Shown: positions 41,771-49,976 of the stretch, piece after piece | Numbering within the stretch: position 1 is the first letter of the stretch | Layout of the letters: each line of letters starts with the position of its first letter | NCBI RefSeq assembly: GCF_003020115.1 | Contig: NZ_PYFX01000008.1 | Coordinates: 1-64,000 of the forward strand | DNA: 64,000 nucleotides | Direction: 5' to 3' | Origin: Bradyrhizobium sp. MOS002 | GTDB taxonomy: Bacteria; Pseudomonadota; Alphaproteobacteria; Rhizobiales; Xanthobacteraceae | The notes under the pieces: model-generated | What the model saw: only the letters and a program-made list of their open reading frames with translations | What the model was told of the DNA's origin: nothing | Databases searched by the model: none | Made by a program: the position numbers and the translations under genes

Positions 41771-42790
41771 GTGAATCACACCGTTCTCATCGGGCTCGGC
41801 GTCGTCATAGCCATTCTCACCGTGGTTGCGGCATTCGGCTGGCTGCCGTCGCTGCGTATCGTCCCCGACGATACCCATTTCGACTTCACGCGGTTTCGCC
41901 GGATCAGCTTCCCGATCTCGGCGGCGCTGTCGATCGTCGCGATCACGTTGTTCTTCACCCATGGCCTGAACTTCGGCATCGACTTCCGCGGCGGCACGCT
42001 GCTGGAGGTGCAGGCCAAGTCCGGCACCGCCGACATCGCGGCGATGCGCACGACGTTGGATGGCTTGCGTCTCGGCGAAGTCCAGCTGCAGCAATTCGGC
42101 GGTCCCGCGGACGTCCTGATCCGCGTGGCGGAGCAGCCGGGCGGCGACGCCGCCCAGCAGGAGGCCGTGCAGAAGGTCCGCACTGCGCTTGGCGATTCCG
42201 TCGACTATCGCCGCGTCGAGGTGGTGGGACCGCGCGTATCGGGTGAATTGCTAGCCTACGGCATGCTCGGCCTGATGCTCGCGATCGTCTCGATCCTGAT
42301 CTATCTCTGGTTCCGATTCGAGTGGCAATTCGCGCTCGGCGCCATGATCGCCAACGTGCACGACATCGTGCTGACGATCGGCTTCATGTCGATCAGTCAG
42401 GTCGATTTCGACCTGACCAGCATCGCGGCGCTTTTGACCATTTTGGGCTATTCGCTCAATGACACCGTCGTCATCTACGACCGTATCCGTGAAATGCTGC
42501 GGCGCTACAAGAAGATGCCGATGCCGCAGCTGCTCAACGAATCGATCAACTCGACGCTGTCGCGCTCGATCATCACCCACTTCACCGTGACGCTGGCGCT
42601 ACTGGCCCTGCTGCTGTTCGGCGGCCACGCCATCCACAGCTTCACCGCGGTGATGATGTTCGGCGTGGTGCTGGTCGGCACCTATACCTCGATCTTCATC
42701 GCGGCCCCGATCCTGATCTATCTCGGCGTCGGCGAGCATCGCGAAGATGCGGTCGATAAGGCTACGCCGGCGAAGAAAAGCAAGGCATGA
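41771..42790 (+). CDS. secF: Protein translocase subunit SecF
   Basis: Partner of SecD in the export-driving complex. It starts at GTG, 10 bp after the secD stop. At 339 aa it has the N-terminal helix, the FGIDFRGGTLLEVQAK block and six membrane segments with DTVVIYDRIREMLRRYKK near the C-terminal core. A strong hairpin (42802-42827) follows the stop. Confidence 0.96.
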   Translation: MNHTVLIGLGVVIAILTVVAAFGWLPSLRIVPDDTHFDFTRFRRISFPISAALSIVAITLFFTHGLNFGIDFRGGTLLEVQAKSGTADIAAMRTTLDGLRLGEVQLQQFGGPADVLIRVAEQPGGDAAQQEAVQKVRTALGDSVDYRRVEVVGPRVSGELLAYGMLGLMLAIVSILIYLWFRFEWQFALGAMIANVHDIVLTIGFMSISQVDFDLTSIAALLTILGYSLNDTVVIYDRIREMLRRYKKMPMPQLLNESINSTLSRSIITHFTVTLALLALLLFGGHAIHSFTAVMMFGVVLVGTYTSIFIAAPILIYLGVGEHREDAVDKATPAKKSKA

Positions 42791-42801
42791 TCCGAACCGC
42801 A

Positions 42802-42827
42802 TGCCCTCGCAGGAGTTTGCGAGGGCA
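42802..42827 (+). terminator. Hairpin after secF
   Basis: TGCCCTCGCA, loop GGAGTT, TGCGAGGGCA: perfect 10-bp arms beginning 12 bp after the secF stop. It has no T tract, so it may be an attenuator or an mRNA 3'-end stabiliser before the next gene at 42851 rather than a classical terminator. Confidence 0.5.
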
Positions 42828-42850
42828 GTAAGCTCATTCGGACGAGGCTC

Positions 42851-43234
42851 ATGGCCGGCGATCCCAACGCACCGCATTTCCCCCGCTCGGCGCCGATCGA
42901 AGCTTATGGCAAGGGCGGCTTTGCCTTTGCCGGCATGTCGCATCGGGGATCGCTGCTTTGCCTGCCCGACGCGATCTGGGCCTGGGACATAACGGACCCC
43001 GTGAAGATCGACCGCTATTCGCTGGATCGAGTCTTCAAGTCCGCCAACAGCATCGACACACTCCTGATCGGCACCGGAACCGGGGTCTGGCTGCCGCCGC
43101 CGGAACTGCGGCAGGCGCTCAAAGCGGCGAGGGTGGTTCTGGATACGATGCAGACCGGTCCCGCCGTGCGCACCTACAACATCATGATCGGCGAACGGCG
43201 GCGCGTCGCGGCCGCGCTGATCGCCGTGCCATGA
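42851..43234 (+). CDS. Mth938-like (DUF498) protein, NDUFAF3 homologue
   Basis: 127 aa with the Mth938 fold pattern: IEAYGKGGFAFAGMSHRGSL, LLIGTGTGVWLPPPELRQAL and GPAVRTYNIMIGERRRVAAA. The human member of this family, NDUFAF3, is a mitochondrial complex I assembly factor. The gene is placed next to secDF, which I recall as a conserved placement in alphaproteobacteria. Its stop overlaps the next start (ATGA), so the two proteins should be made together. Confidence 0.85.
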   Translation: MAGDPNAPHFPRSAPIEAYGKGGFAFAGMSHRGSLLCLPDAIWAWDITDPVKIDRYSLDRVFKSANSIDTLLIGTGTGVWLPPPELRQALKAARVVLDTMQTGPAVRTYNIMIGERRRVAAALIAVP

Positions 43235-44094
43235 GTGGCTCCGCGCCGCCGCCGGATTCTGCCGCGTTCTGCGGTGACCTCGTGCGCAGCCACGACTTTG
43301 CGCGCTACGCCGCGACCCTGTTCGCCCCCGCCGCCGAGCGCCGCGCGCTGCTGGCGCTCTATGCCTTCAATGTCGAGATCGTCCGCGTCCGCGACCAGGT
43401 GAGCCAGCCCTTGCCCGGTGAAATCCGCCTGCAATGGTGGACCGACATGCTGTCGGGCCAGGTCCATGGCAGCGCCGAGGGCAATCCGGTGGCAGCGGAG
43501 CTGCTCCGCGCAATCCGTGATTTCGACCTGCCGGTCGAGCCGCTGTCGCTGCTCGCCGACGAGCATCAATTCGATCTCTACAACGATCCAATGCCGACCA
43601 TGGCGGCTCTCGAAGGCTATCTGGCCGCGACCTGCTCGGCGTTGTTCGCCCTCGCGGCACGGATCATGGCGTCACCTTTGGACCCAGCCGAGCATCTCGC
43701 GCGGCATGCCGGGTTGGCTCAGGGCATCGCGCAAGTCATCGCGAACTTGCCGCGCGATGCGGCGCACCGGCAATTATTCCTGCCGCAGCAGGTTCTGGCG
43801 AGCCACAATTGCAACATGGAGGACGTGTTCGCCGGCAAGGAGACGCCGAATTTGCGCGCCGTGCTGGACCAACTCGCGGGCGAGGCCGGGCAGCATTTGA
43901 CCACGGCGTTGTCGCTGTTGGCCGAGGTGCCGGTGTCGGCACGGCCAGCGTTTCTGCCTCTGAGCCAGGTGCGGGCCGACCTCAAGCGCCTGTCGCAGCC
44001 CGGGCGCAATCCGTTTACGCCGCAACAGTCGTCGCGGCTGCGCACGCTGTGGACGCTGTGGCGGGCCTCGCGTTCCCGGGAGTTTACCAAATAG
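43231..44094 (+). CDS. Squalene/phytoene synthase-like protein, NDUFAF6 homologue
   Basis: 287 aa. It has the all-helical trans-isoprenyl synthase fold pattern (FAAERRALLALYAFNVEIVR-like block, then GEIRLQWWTDMLSGQ and LPQQVLASHN). Both Asp-rich prenyl-diphosphate motifs are degenerate: where DxxxD is expected the sequence reads VRDQVSQP. The human homologue of this branch is the complex I assembly factor NDUFAF6. Translational coupling with the Mth938-like gene gives a pair of complex I assembly homologues. A real prenyl synthase role is unlikely. The start at 43231 is set by the ATGA overlap. Confidence 0.85.
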   Translation: MSGSAPPPDSAAFCGDLVRSHDFARYAATLFAPAAERRALLALYAFNVEIVRVRDQVSQPLPGEIRLQWWTDMLSGQVHGSAEGNPVAAELLRAIRDFDLPVEPLSLLADEHQFDLYNDPMPTMAALEGYLAATCSALFALAARIMASPLDPAEHLARHAGLAQGIAQVIANLPRDAAHRQLFLPQQVLASHNCNMEDVFAGKETPNLRAVLDQLAGEAGQHLTTALSLLAEVPVSARPAFLPLSQVRADLKRLSQPGRNPFTPQQSSRLRTLWTLWRASRSREFTK

Positions 44095-44139
44095 CTGTTG
44101 GCTTATCGCCTCAAACTGCCAAATGCCCTATGCTGTCCC

Positions 44140-45384
44140 ATGGCTGAGTTGTCCCAAAGCACCTCCTCTGATCTCAGCGCCCTTCCGGTCTCGCTGAGCG
44201 ACATCCATGCCGCCGCCGTGACCATCCGCGGCGCCGTCGTGGAGACGCCCTGTAGCTACAGTCGCACGCTGAGCAATATCTGCGGCTGCGACATCTGGCT
44301 GAAGTTCGAGAACCTCCAGTTCACGTCCTCGTTCAAGGAGCGCGGCGCGCTCAACCGCCTTACGGCGCTCACGCCGGAGGAGCGCGCGCGGGGCGTCGTC
44401 GCGATGTCGGCGGGTAACCACGCGCAGGGTGTCGCCTATCACGCCAAGCGGCTCGGCATTCCCGCAACCATCGTCATGCCGGTCGGCACGCCCATGGTGA
44501 AGGTCGAAAACACCAGGCATCACGGTGCCGAGGTGGTGGTGACGGGCGCCACGCTGGAGGAGGCAGCCGCATATGCGCGCAGCCACGGCGAAGCCCGCGG
44601 CATGATCTTCGTCCATCCCTATGACGATCCGCTTGTCATCGCGGGGCAGGGTACCGTAGGGCTGGAAATACTCAAGGCAGTGCCGGAGCTCGATACGCTG
44701 GTCGTCCCGATCGGCGGCGGTGGCCTGATCAGTGGGATCGCCATCGCCGCGAAATCGATCAATCCGTCGCTGCGAATCGTGGGCGTCGAGGCCTGGCTCT
44801 ATCCCTCGATGTACAACGCCATCCACGGCGGCAATCTGCCGGCGCGCGGCGACACGCTCGCCGAAGGCATCGCTGTGAAATCGCCCGGCAAGATCACGAC
44901 CGAAATCGTCCGCCGCCTCGTCGACGACATCGCGCTGGTGAACGAAGCCGAGCTCGAGCGCGCGGTCGCGACCCTGATCTCGATCGAGAAGACGGTCGTC
45001 GAAGGTGCCGGCGCCGCCGGTCTCGCCGCACTGATGTCCGACCCGTCCCGTTTCGCCGGCCAGAAGGTCGGGCTGGTGCTGAGCGGCGGCAATATTGACA
45101 CACGGCTGATCGCATCGGTCCTGACCCGCGAGTTGGCGCGCGAGGGGCGGCTCACCCAGCTGTCGCTCGACATCCCCGACAGGCCCGGCCAACTGGCTGC
45201 GGTCGCGGCACTGCTGGCCGAGGCCGGCGCCAACATCATCGAGGTCTCGCACCAGCGCACCTTCTCGGATCTTCCGGCCAAGGCGACGCTGCTGCAACTG
45301 GTGATCGAGACCCGCGACAGCGCCCATCTCGACGAGGTCATGGCGAAGCTTGGCGCATCCGGATTGAGTGCGCGCTGTACCTGA
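44140..45384 (+). CDS. ilvA: Threonine ammonia-lyase with ACT domain
   Basis: A PLP enzyme deaminating L-threonine to 2-oxobutanoate, the first step of isoleucine synthesis. Total 414 aa. Schiff-base Lys66 lies in FTSSFKERGALNRL, the phosphate-binding loop is IGGGGLISGIAIA, and a C-terminal ACT domain (residues 335-414: LSLDIPDRPGQLAAVAALLA) suggests allosteric control. The start at 44140 is chosen over a TTG at 44098. The 414-aa form with a single ACT domain is the shorter type; the enzyme may also be catabolic. Confidence 0.93.
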   Translation: MAELSQSTSSDLSALPVSLSDIHAAAVTIRGAVVETPCSYSRTLSNICGCDIWLKFENLQFTSSFKERGALNRLTALTPEERARGVVAMSAGNHAQGVAYHAKRLGIPATIVMPVGTPMVKVENTRHHGAEVVVTGATLEEAAAYARSHGEARGMIFVHPYDDPLVIAGQGTVGLEILKAVPELDTLVVPIGGGGLISGIAIAAKSINPSLRIVGVEAWLYPSMYNAIHGGNLPARGDTLAEGIAVKSPGKITTEIVRRLVDDIALVNEAELERAVATLISIEKTVVEGAGAAGLAALMSDPSRFAGQKVGLVLSGGNIDTRLIASVLTRELAREGRLTQLSLDIPDRPGQLAAVAALLAEAGANIIEVSHQRTFSDLPAKATLLQLVIETRDSAHLDEVMAKLGASGLSARCT

Positions 45385-45396
45385 TTGGCGCGACCG

Positions 45397-46950
45397 TTAT
45401 TCCGGCAGGCCGGCGGCACGAAGCGCCTCGCCAAGGGACGACGCAAGCGACGGGGAACAGTTAACGCCTGAGAACTGCCGGCTGTAGCGAAACGTCGGGT
45501 GCAACTCGAGCACCCGGGCGGCCGCCGCCCTCGCTTCTTCCAGACGTCCGAGCTTTGCGAGCGCCGCGGCCAGTTGCACATAGGTAATGCTGTGTCGAGG
45601 ATTGGCCTGAACCGACCGGTAGGCCGCACGACAGGCATCTTCATATCGACCGCGGTGGAAGTGTCCCATGGCCTGCGCGTCGAACGCAGCAAAGGCCCAG
45701 GGATCGAACGGACTGAGCCGCACGCCCCTTTCGCTCCACTCGATGGCGCGGTCGGCTTCGCCGCTCCAACCGAGCATGACGCTGCCGAGGATGTAGGTCA
45801 GCGCCGATGATGGGCTGATGGCGAGTGCGGCGTCGAGTGCAGTGAATGCTGCGGAACGATCGTGCCCATCCATGCCGATCGAAAAAGCCGCAAGGGTGAG
45901 AGCAAGCGCGTCATCCTGTCCGTGGATCAGGGCCGACCGTGCATGATGGATCGACGCGGCCCGATTGACCTCCTGCAAACCGGCTCGAAGGAACAGGCAA
46001 TGGTGGCACATTGCGGCATTGCCGTGCGCTAGCGCATAAGTGGGCTCAAGCGCGATCGAACGTGCGAGCAGCACAAGGGCTTGCGTGACCTGCTCTGGCA
46101 TTCCGGAATCGACATCCGGCTGGGCCCGCAGGACAAGATCATAGGCATCGAGGCTGTCGGGCCGTTGGCGCTTGACCCTGTTGAATTCGGCGCGCCGCAG
46201 GCTCGGCGCAATGGCGCCGACGACCGATAGGGCGATGTCATCCTGGAGGGCGAAAACGTCCTCGGACCCGCGGTCGTAGCGCTCGGCCCACAAATGCCCG
46301 CCGGTCGACGTATCGATCAACTGACCCGTGATACGGACCGTTGTGCCGGTCTTCCGGACGCTGCCTTCCAGCACATACCGGACGCCAAGCTCGCGGCCGA
46401 CCTGCTTCAAGTCCACCGCACGCCCCTTGTAAATGAACGTCGAATTCCGCGCGATTACGAACAGCCAGTTGATGCGCGACAGTCCGGTGATGATGTCGTC
46501 GACCATCCCTTCGGCAAAGTAGTCTTGCTCTGCATCACCGCTCAGGTTCGCGAAGGGCAAGACCGCGATTGACGGCCTGTCAGGCAACATCAGCGATGGC
46601 GCTGCGGAGGCGGCGGATGCGTGATCCCGATGGGACGTCGTAACGGAGGGACCCACATAGCGATAGCCACGCCGCGGCAGGGTCTCGATCCAGCGGGCCT
46701 CTCCAGAGATATCCGCCAAAATGCGCCGCACAGCGGCGATTTGGACGGTCAAATTACTGTCCTCGATTGCCTGGGCAGGCCACGCCGCCTCGATCAAGGC
46801 TTCCTTGGACACCGGCGCGCCGGCCCGTTGCACGAGCAGGGCCAAGAGCAGGACGGCTCGCTGGCCGAGGGGGATCGGCTCGGCACCGTGGAAAAGGATT
46901 CCTGCATCGGCGTCGAGACGGAATGGACCAAATTCAAGGATCATGGCCAT
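45397..46950 (-). CDS. Winged-helix / TolB-like / TPR regulator
   Basis: About 517 aa. Residues 3-98 are an OmpR-type winged helix (FGPFRLDADAGILF, then DSNLTVQIAAVRRIL and ETLPRRGYRYVG). A TolB-like N-domain (RPSIAVLPFANLSGDAEQDY, FAEGMVDDIITGLSRI) follows, and a TPR-rich C-terminus ends the protein. This architecture is frequent in Bradyrhizobium regulators without receiver domains. Its target is unknown; the cupin gene is divergent at 47077. The TTG-started frame to 46986 is less likely. It is convergent with ilvA, 12 bp apart. Confidence 0.8.
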   Translation of the reverse strand: MAMILEFGPFRLDADAGILFHGAEPIPLGQRAVLLLALLVQRAGAPVSKEALIEAAWPAQAIEDSNLTVQIAAVRRILADISGEARWIETLPRRGYRYVGPSVTTSHRDHASAASAAPSLMLPDRPSIAVLPFANLSGDAEQDYFAEGMVDDIITGLSRINWLFVIARNSTFIYKGRAVDLKQVGRELGVRYVLEGSVRKTGTTVRITGQLIDTSTGGHLWAERYDRGSEDVFALQDDIALSVVGAIAPSLRRAEFNRVKRQRPDSLDAYDLVLRAQPDVDSGMPEQVTQALVLLARSIALEPTYALAHGNAAMCHHCLFLRAGLQEVNRAASIHHARSALIHGQDDALALTLAAFSIGMDGHDRSAAFTALDAALAISPSSALTYILGSVMLGWSGEADRAIEWSERGVRLSPFDPWAFAAFDAQAMGHFHRGRYEDACRAAYRSVQANPRHSITYVQLAAALAKLGRLEEARAAAARVLELHPTFRYSRQFSGVNCSPSLASSLGEALRAAGLPE

Positions 46951-47076
46951 TGCCAAAGAAGGGCACATTTCGGAGGTTTTTTGCAATGTTTTCCGAACGG
47001 CTTCACCACTTTCAGGAGCCGCTGGATCACCATGGCGTGGTTTTCAGCAGAGCCGCACCGAGCCATGGAGGGTCAC

Positions 47077-47538
47077 ATGAACGCCAAACCGCTCATCCGC
47101 AGGTCCGGCGAGACCAAGGGAATCATGCTACGCGGTCAACCGATGGCCTTCCTGGTTACCGGCGAAGATACAAAGCACACCAGCATGTTCGACTGGACGA
47201 TACCGGCAGGGTTCGCCACAGGCCGGCACGTTCATCGCGTGCAGGAAGAGACCTTCTACATGCTGGAGGGCGAGTGCGAATGGCATGTCGGTGACGAAGT
47301 CGTCCGAGCGGCACCGGGGACCTATCTCTTCATTCCCCCCGGCGTCCCGCACAACATCACCAACGTCAGCGAGAAGCCAGCGCGCGTGCTCATGACGGTC
47401 TCTCCACCGGGACACGAACGCTACTTCGAAGAGTTGGCCAAGCTGACCGCAAGCGGAGCCCCGGACGCGAAAGCCATCAGTGAATTGCGCGCCCGTTTCG
47501 ACACCGACCAGCTGTCGGCGCTGACAACGAAAGGTTGA
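47077..47538 (+). CDS. Cupin-domain protein
   Basis: 153 aa. A single cupin barrel with GRHVHRVQEETFYMLEGECE (metal-binding His-His-Glu) and PPGVPHNITNVSEKPARVLM carrying the last His. It could be a small dioxygenase, isomerase or sugar-binding protein; the substrate is not predictable. The ATG follows GGAGGGTCAC. It is divergent from the winged-helix/TPR regulator gene, a possible regulator of it. Confidence 0.88.
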   Translation: MNAKPLIRRSGETKGIMLRGQPMAFLVTGEDTKHTSMFDWTIPAGFATGRHVHRVQEETFYMLEGECEWHVGDEVVRAAPGTYLFIPPGVPHNITNVSEKPARVLMTVSPPGHERYFEELAKLTASGAPDAKAISELRARFDTDQLSALTTKG

Positions 47539-47607
47539 AGGCCATGTGCTGGGGCGACGGCGGATCGGCTTCGAACTCGATTCGGTCGAGCAGGTTCTTG
47601 CGCCTTG

Positions 47608-48786
47608 CTATCGTGGCGTCAAAGCTTCCAGGTGGGCGATCAGCCGATCGATCTCGGCTTCCGTATTGTAGTAATGCGGGGAGGCGCGGACCACCGGCGG
47701 CAGCGAGCGAATTTCGGCATCGATGCGCGTGCTCGACGGATCCGAGGCACCGATCGTGATGCCGGCTGCGGCCGCGTCGCTGACGACCGCGTCCGCCTCG
47801 TACCCTTCCACCGTGAAGCTGACGATGGCTCCCGGAGCGCGTCCGAGGTCGCGAATTCTGGTGCCGCGAATGGACGCAAGGCCGCCCCGGAGGCGGTCCG
47901 CCAGCATGCGGCAACGCTGCTCGATGGGGCCGATCCCGATATCGAGGGCATAGTCGACGGCCGCGCCGAGCCCCAGCCGGGCTGCGTAGTTGTTCTCCCA
48001 GGTCTCGAAACGGCGCGCATCGTCACGCAGCCGATAAGCGTCCCGGGAGACCCAGGGTGCGGCGAAGTGGTCGATCATTGGCGGTTCGAGCTGCTGCAGC
48101 ATCGCCCGGCGGACGTAGAGAAAGCCGGTGCCGCGCGGGCCGCGGAGGAATTTGCGACCGGTCGCCGACAACATGTCACAGCCAATCGCCTCGACGTCGA
48201 CCGCCATCTGTCCGACCGCCTGGCAGGCGTCGAGCAGATAAGGAATGCCCTGCGCCCGCGCGATCTTGCCGACGGCCGCAGCCGGATTGACCAGCCCGCC
48301 ATTGGTCGGAACCCAGGTGATCGCAATCAGTTTCACGCGCTCGTCGATCATGCGTTCGAGCGCGTCAACGTCGAGCTCGCCGCTGGCATCGCTCGGCACG
48401 ATGTCGATCGCGGCGCCTGTTCGCTTGGCGACCTGGAGAAAGGCGACATAGTTGGCCGCGTACTCCGCTTCCGCAGTCAGGATCCGGTCGCCCTGACGAA
48501 ACGGAAGCGCGTAGAACGCCATCTGCCAGGCAACCGTCGCATTCTCCATGAGGGCGATCTCATCGGGCGCGGCATTCAGCAGGCGCGCCACTGAGCCGTA
48601 GACGGATTCAAGCTGGGGCGCCTCACGGTCGGCGGCGGCATAGCCTCCGATCTCGCTCTCCAGATCGATATGGTGCTTCATGGCTTCGACGACAGCGACG
48701 GGCATGAGCGCCGCGCCCGCATTGTGCAGGTAAGCCTGCCGGGAGGTGGCTGGCGTGTCGGCACGTACTCGCTCGATGTTGATCAA
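47608..48786 (-). CDS. PLP-dependent aminotransferase class V / desulfurase-like
   Basis: 392 aa of fold-type I. The Schiff-base Lys lies in LSATGRKFLRGPRGTGFLYV, and the PLP-binding DACQAVGQMAVDVE is present. The family includes cysteine desulfurases, kynureninases and isopenicillin N epimerase-like enzymes; substrate unknown. It starts at TTG 48786, supported by GGAG seven bases upstream; the N-terminus (YLHNAGAALMP) is as expected for the family. It is convergent with the cupin gene. Confidence 0.87.
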   Translation of the reverse strand: MINIERVRADTPATSRQAYLHNAGAALMPVAVVEAMKHHIDLESEIGGYAAADREAPQLESVYGSVARLLNAAPDEIALMENATVAWQMAFYALPFRQGDRILTAEAEYAANYVAFLQVAKRTGAAIDIVPSDASGELDVDALERMIDERVKLIAITWVPTNGGLVNPAAAVGKIARAQGIPYLLDACQAVGQMAVDVEAIGCDMLSATGRKFLRGPRGTGFLYVRRAMLQQLEPPMIDHFAAPWVSRDAYRLRDDARRFETWENNYAARLGLGAAVDYALDIGIGPIEQRCRMLADRLRGGLASIRGTRIRDLGRAPGAIVSFTVEGYEADAVVSDAAAAGITIGASDPSSTRIDAEIRSLPPVVRASPHYYNTEAEIDRLIAHLEALTPR

Positions 48787-48815
48787 GTCAATCTCCGGCT
48801 CGGACTATCGTCGCG

Positions 48816-49229
48816 TCAGTGCGGCATTTCCTCGAACTGCGGCAGGTTGAGCGGCGTGTTCCACGACATGCGACGCTTGGTGAACATCTCGATCTTCGGT
48901 GCAACGAGGTCAGGCCGGTCGAGGCTGCCCAACTGGACGAAGACCGTCTTGGGGAAGCTATCGAGATTAGTGGTAAAGACCCGCGAACCGCATTCCGGGC
49001 AGAAATTGCGATCCAGGCCTTTGCCGGAATTGGCGATGTAGTGAAACGCCTTCGGCTTGCCGCAGAGAAGCGTGAAATCGTCCTCGGGTACCGCGAAGAA
49101 GGTCGCCATCTCGCCGCCCGAAGCGCGCTTGCAGTCGTTGCAATGACAATTGGCGATGAAGGACGGATCGGTGCTGAATTCGAACTTGATGGCGCCACAG
49201 GCGCATTGAGCGGTGTACTTCTTGGCCAT
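48816..49229 (-). CDS. GFA-family (CENP-V fold) zinc protein
   Basis: 137 aa. Zinc-binding cysteines are visible: CACG (residues 9-12), CHCNDCKR (28-35) and CPECGSRVF (77-85). The fold is that of glutathione-dependent formaldehyde-activating enzyme-like proteins, but many members have no known activity. The start at 49229 gives the expected N-terminus MAKKYTAQCACG; the frame is open to 49298. It is adjacent to and co-directional with the class V aminotransferase gene. Confidence 0.88.
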   Translation of the reverse strand: MAKKYTAQCACGAIKFEFSTDPSFIANCHCNDCKRASGGEMATFFAVPEDDFTLLCGKPKAFHYIANSGKGLDRNFCPECGSRVFTTNLDSFPKTVFVQLGSLDRPDLVAPKIEMFTKRRMSWNTPLNLPQFEEMPH

Positions 49230-49321
49230 TGATCGCCTCAGGTTGGTTGAGGATAGCGGCGCGATCATAATGGCCGGTCGGAGAAGCGCGCGCAACAATG
49301 CTTCCGGCGCGGCGTCTCGCC

Positions 49322-49873
49322 TCAGATGCAGAGGCCGAGCAGCTTGATGTGGCAGCCGCCGGATTTCGGCTTGCTTGCAGGAGCGGCTTCGCGTTTCACG
49401 GCAACGAGGGGCTCCTTGTCCTTCTTGCCTTTGCCCTTCGGCTCATAGTCGCCCGCAATCACCATCGCCCAATACGTGCGTTTGCCGCTGGCGTTTTTCG
49501 CGCTCGCGATCCCGACGCGGGAAGCGTTGTGCAGCAGCAGGTTCTTGCGATGCCCGGACGAGTCGATCCACTGTCCCAGGGTCTTCTCGAAATTGTCGTA
49601 GCCGTAGGCGATGTTCTCGGCGGCGCGGCCTGCGCCGGCCGGTGCGACCCGGCGGTTGAACGGACCGAGGGCGTCGTGACTGAGGTCGTCCTTTGTCGCC
49701 ATCGCGCGGGCCTGGTCCATGGCGATGCGGTCGAGGGTCGAATCGCGGGCGACGCGGACCTCACCATGCTTGAGGCGGAAGCTCGAGATCAGCTCGGCCG
49801 GAGACTCGGCCATCGCGGGCGCGGCGGCGATCAGCAGAAGCACGGCGATCAGGCCGCCAACCACACGATGCAT
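49322..49873 (-). CDS. Exported CAP/SCP-domain protein
   Basis: 183 aa with signal peptide (MHRVVGGLIAVLLLIAAAPA) and a CAP domain: LDRIAMDQARAMATKDDLSH, NIAYGYDNFEKTLGQWIDSS and GHRKNLLLHNASRVGIASAK. The C-terminal 35 residues are Lys-rich with two Cys (GGCHIKLLGLC). Bacterial CAP proteins are extracellular or periplasmic with unclear roles. The start at 49873 is preceded by GGGGGACG. Confidence 0.85.
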   Translation of the reverse strand: MHRVVGGLIAVLLLIAAAPAMAESPAELISSFRLKHGEVRVARDSTLDRIAMDQARAMATKDDLSHDALGPFNRRVAPAGAGRAAENIAYGYDNFEKTLGQWIDSSGHRKNLLLHNASRVGIASAKNASGKRTYWAMVIAGDYEPKGKGKKDKEPLVAVKREAAPASKPKSGGCHIKLLGLCI

Positions 49874-49976
49874 CGTCGTCCCCCGAGTGCCCATGATCCC
49901 GCCAAGTCCCCGCCAAGCCCGAATGATCGGATCGCTTCTCTATCGCCAATGTGGACGCTTCAAGGCGTGATCCACG

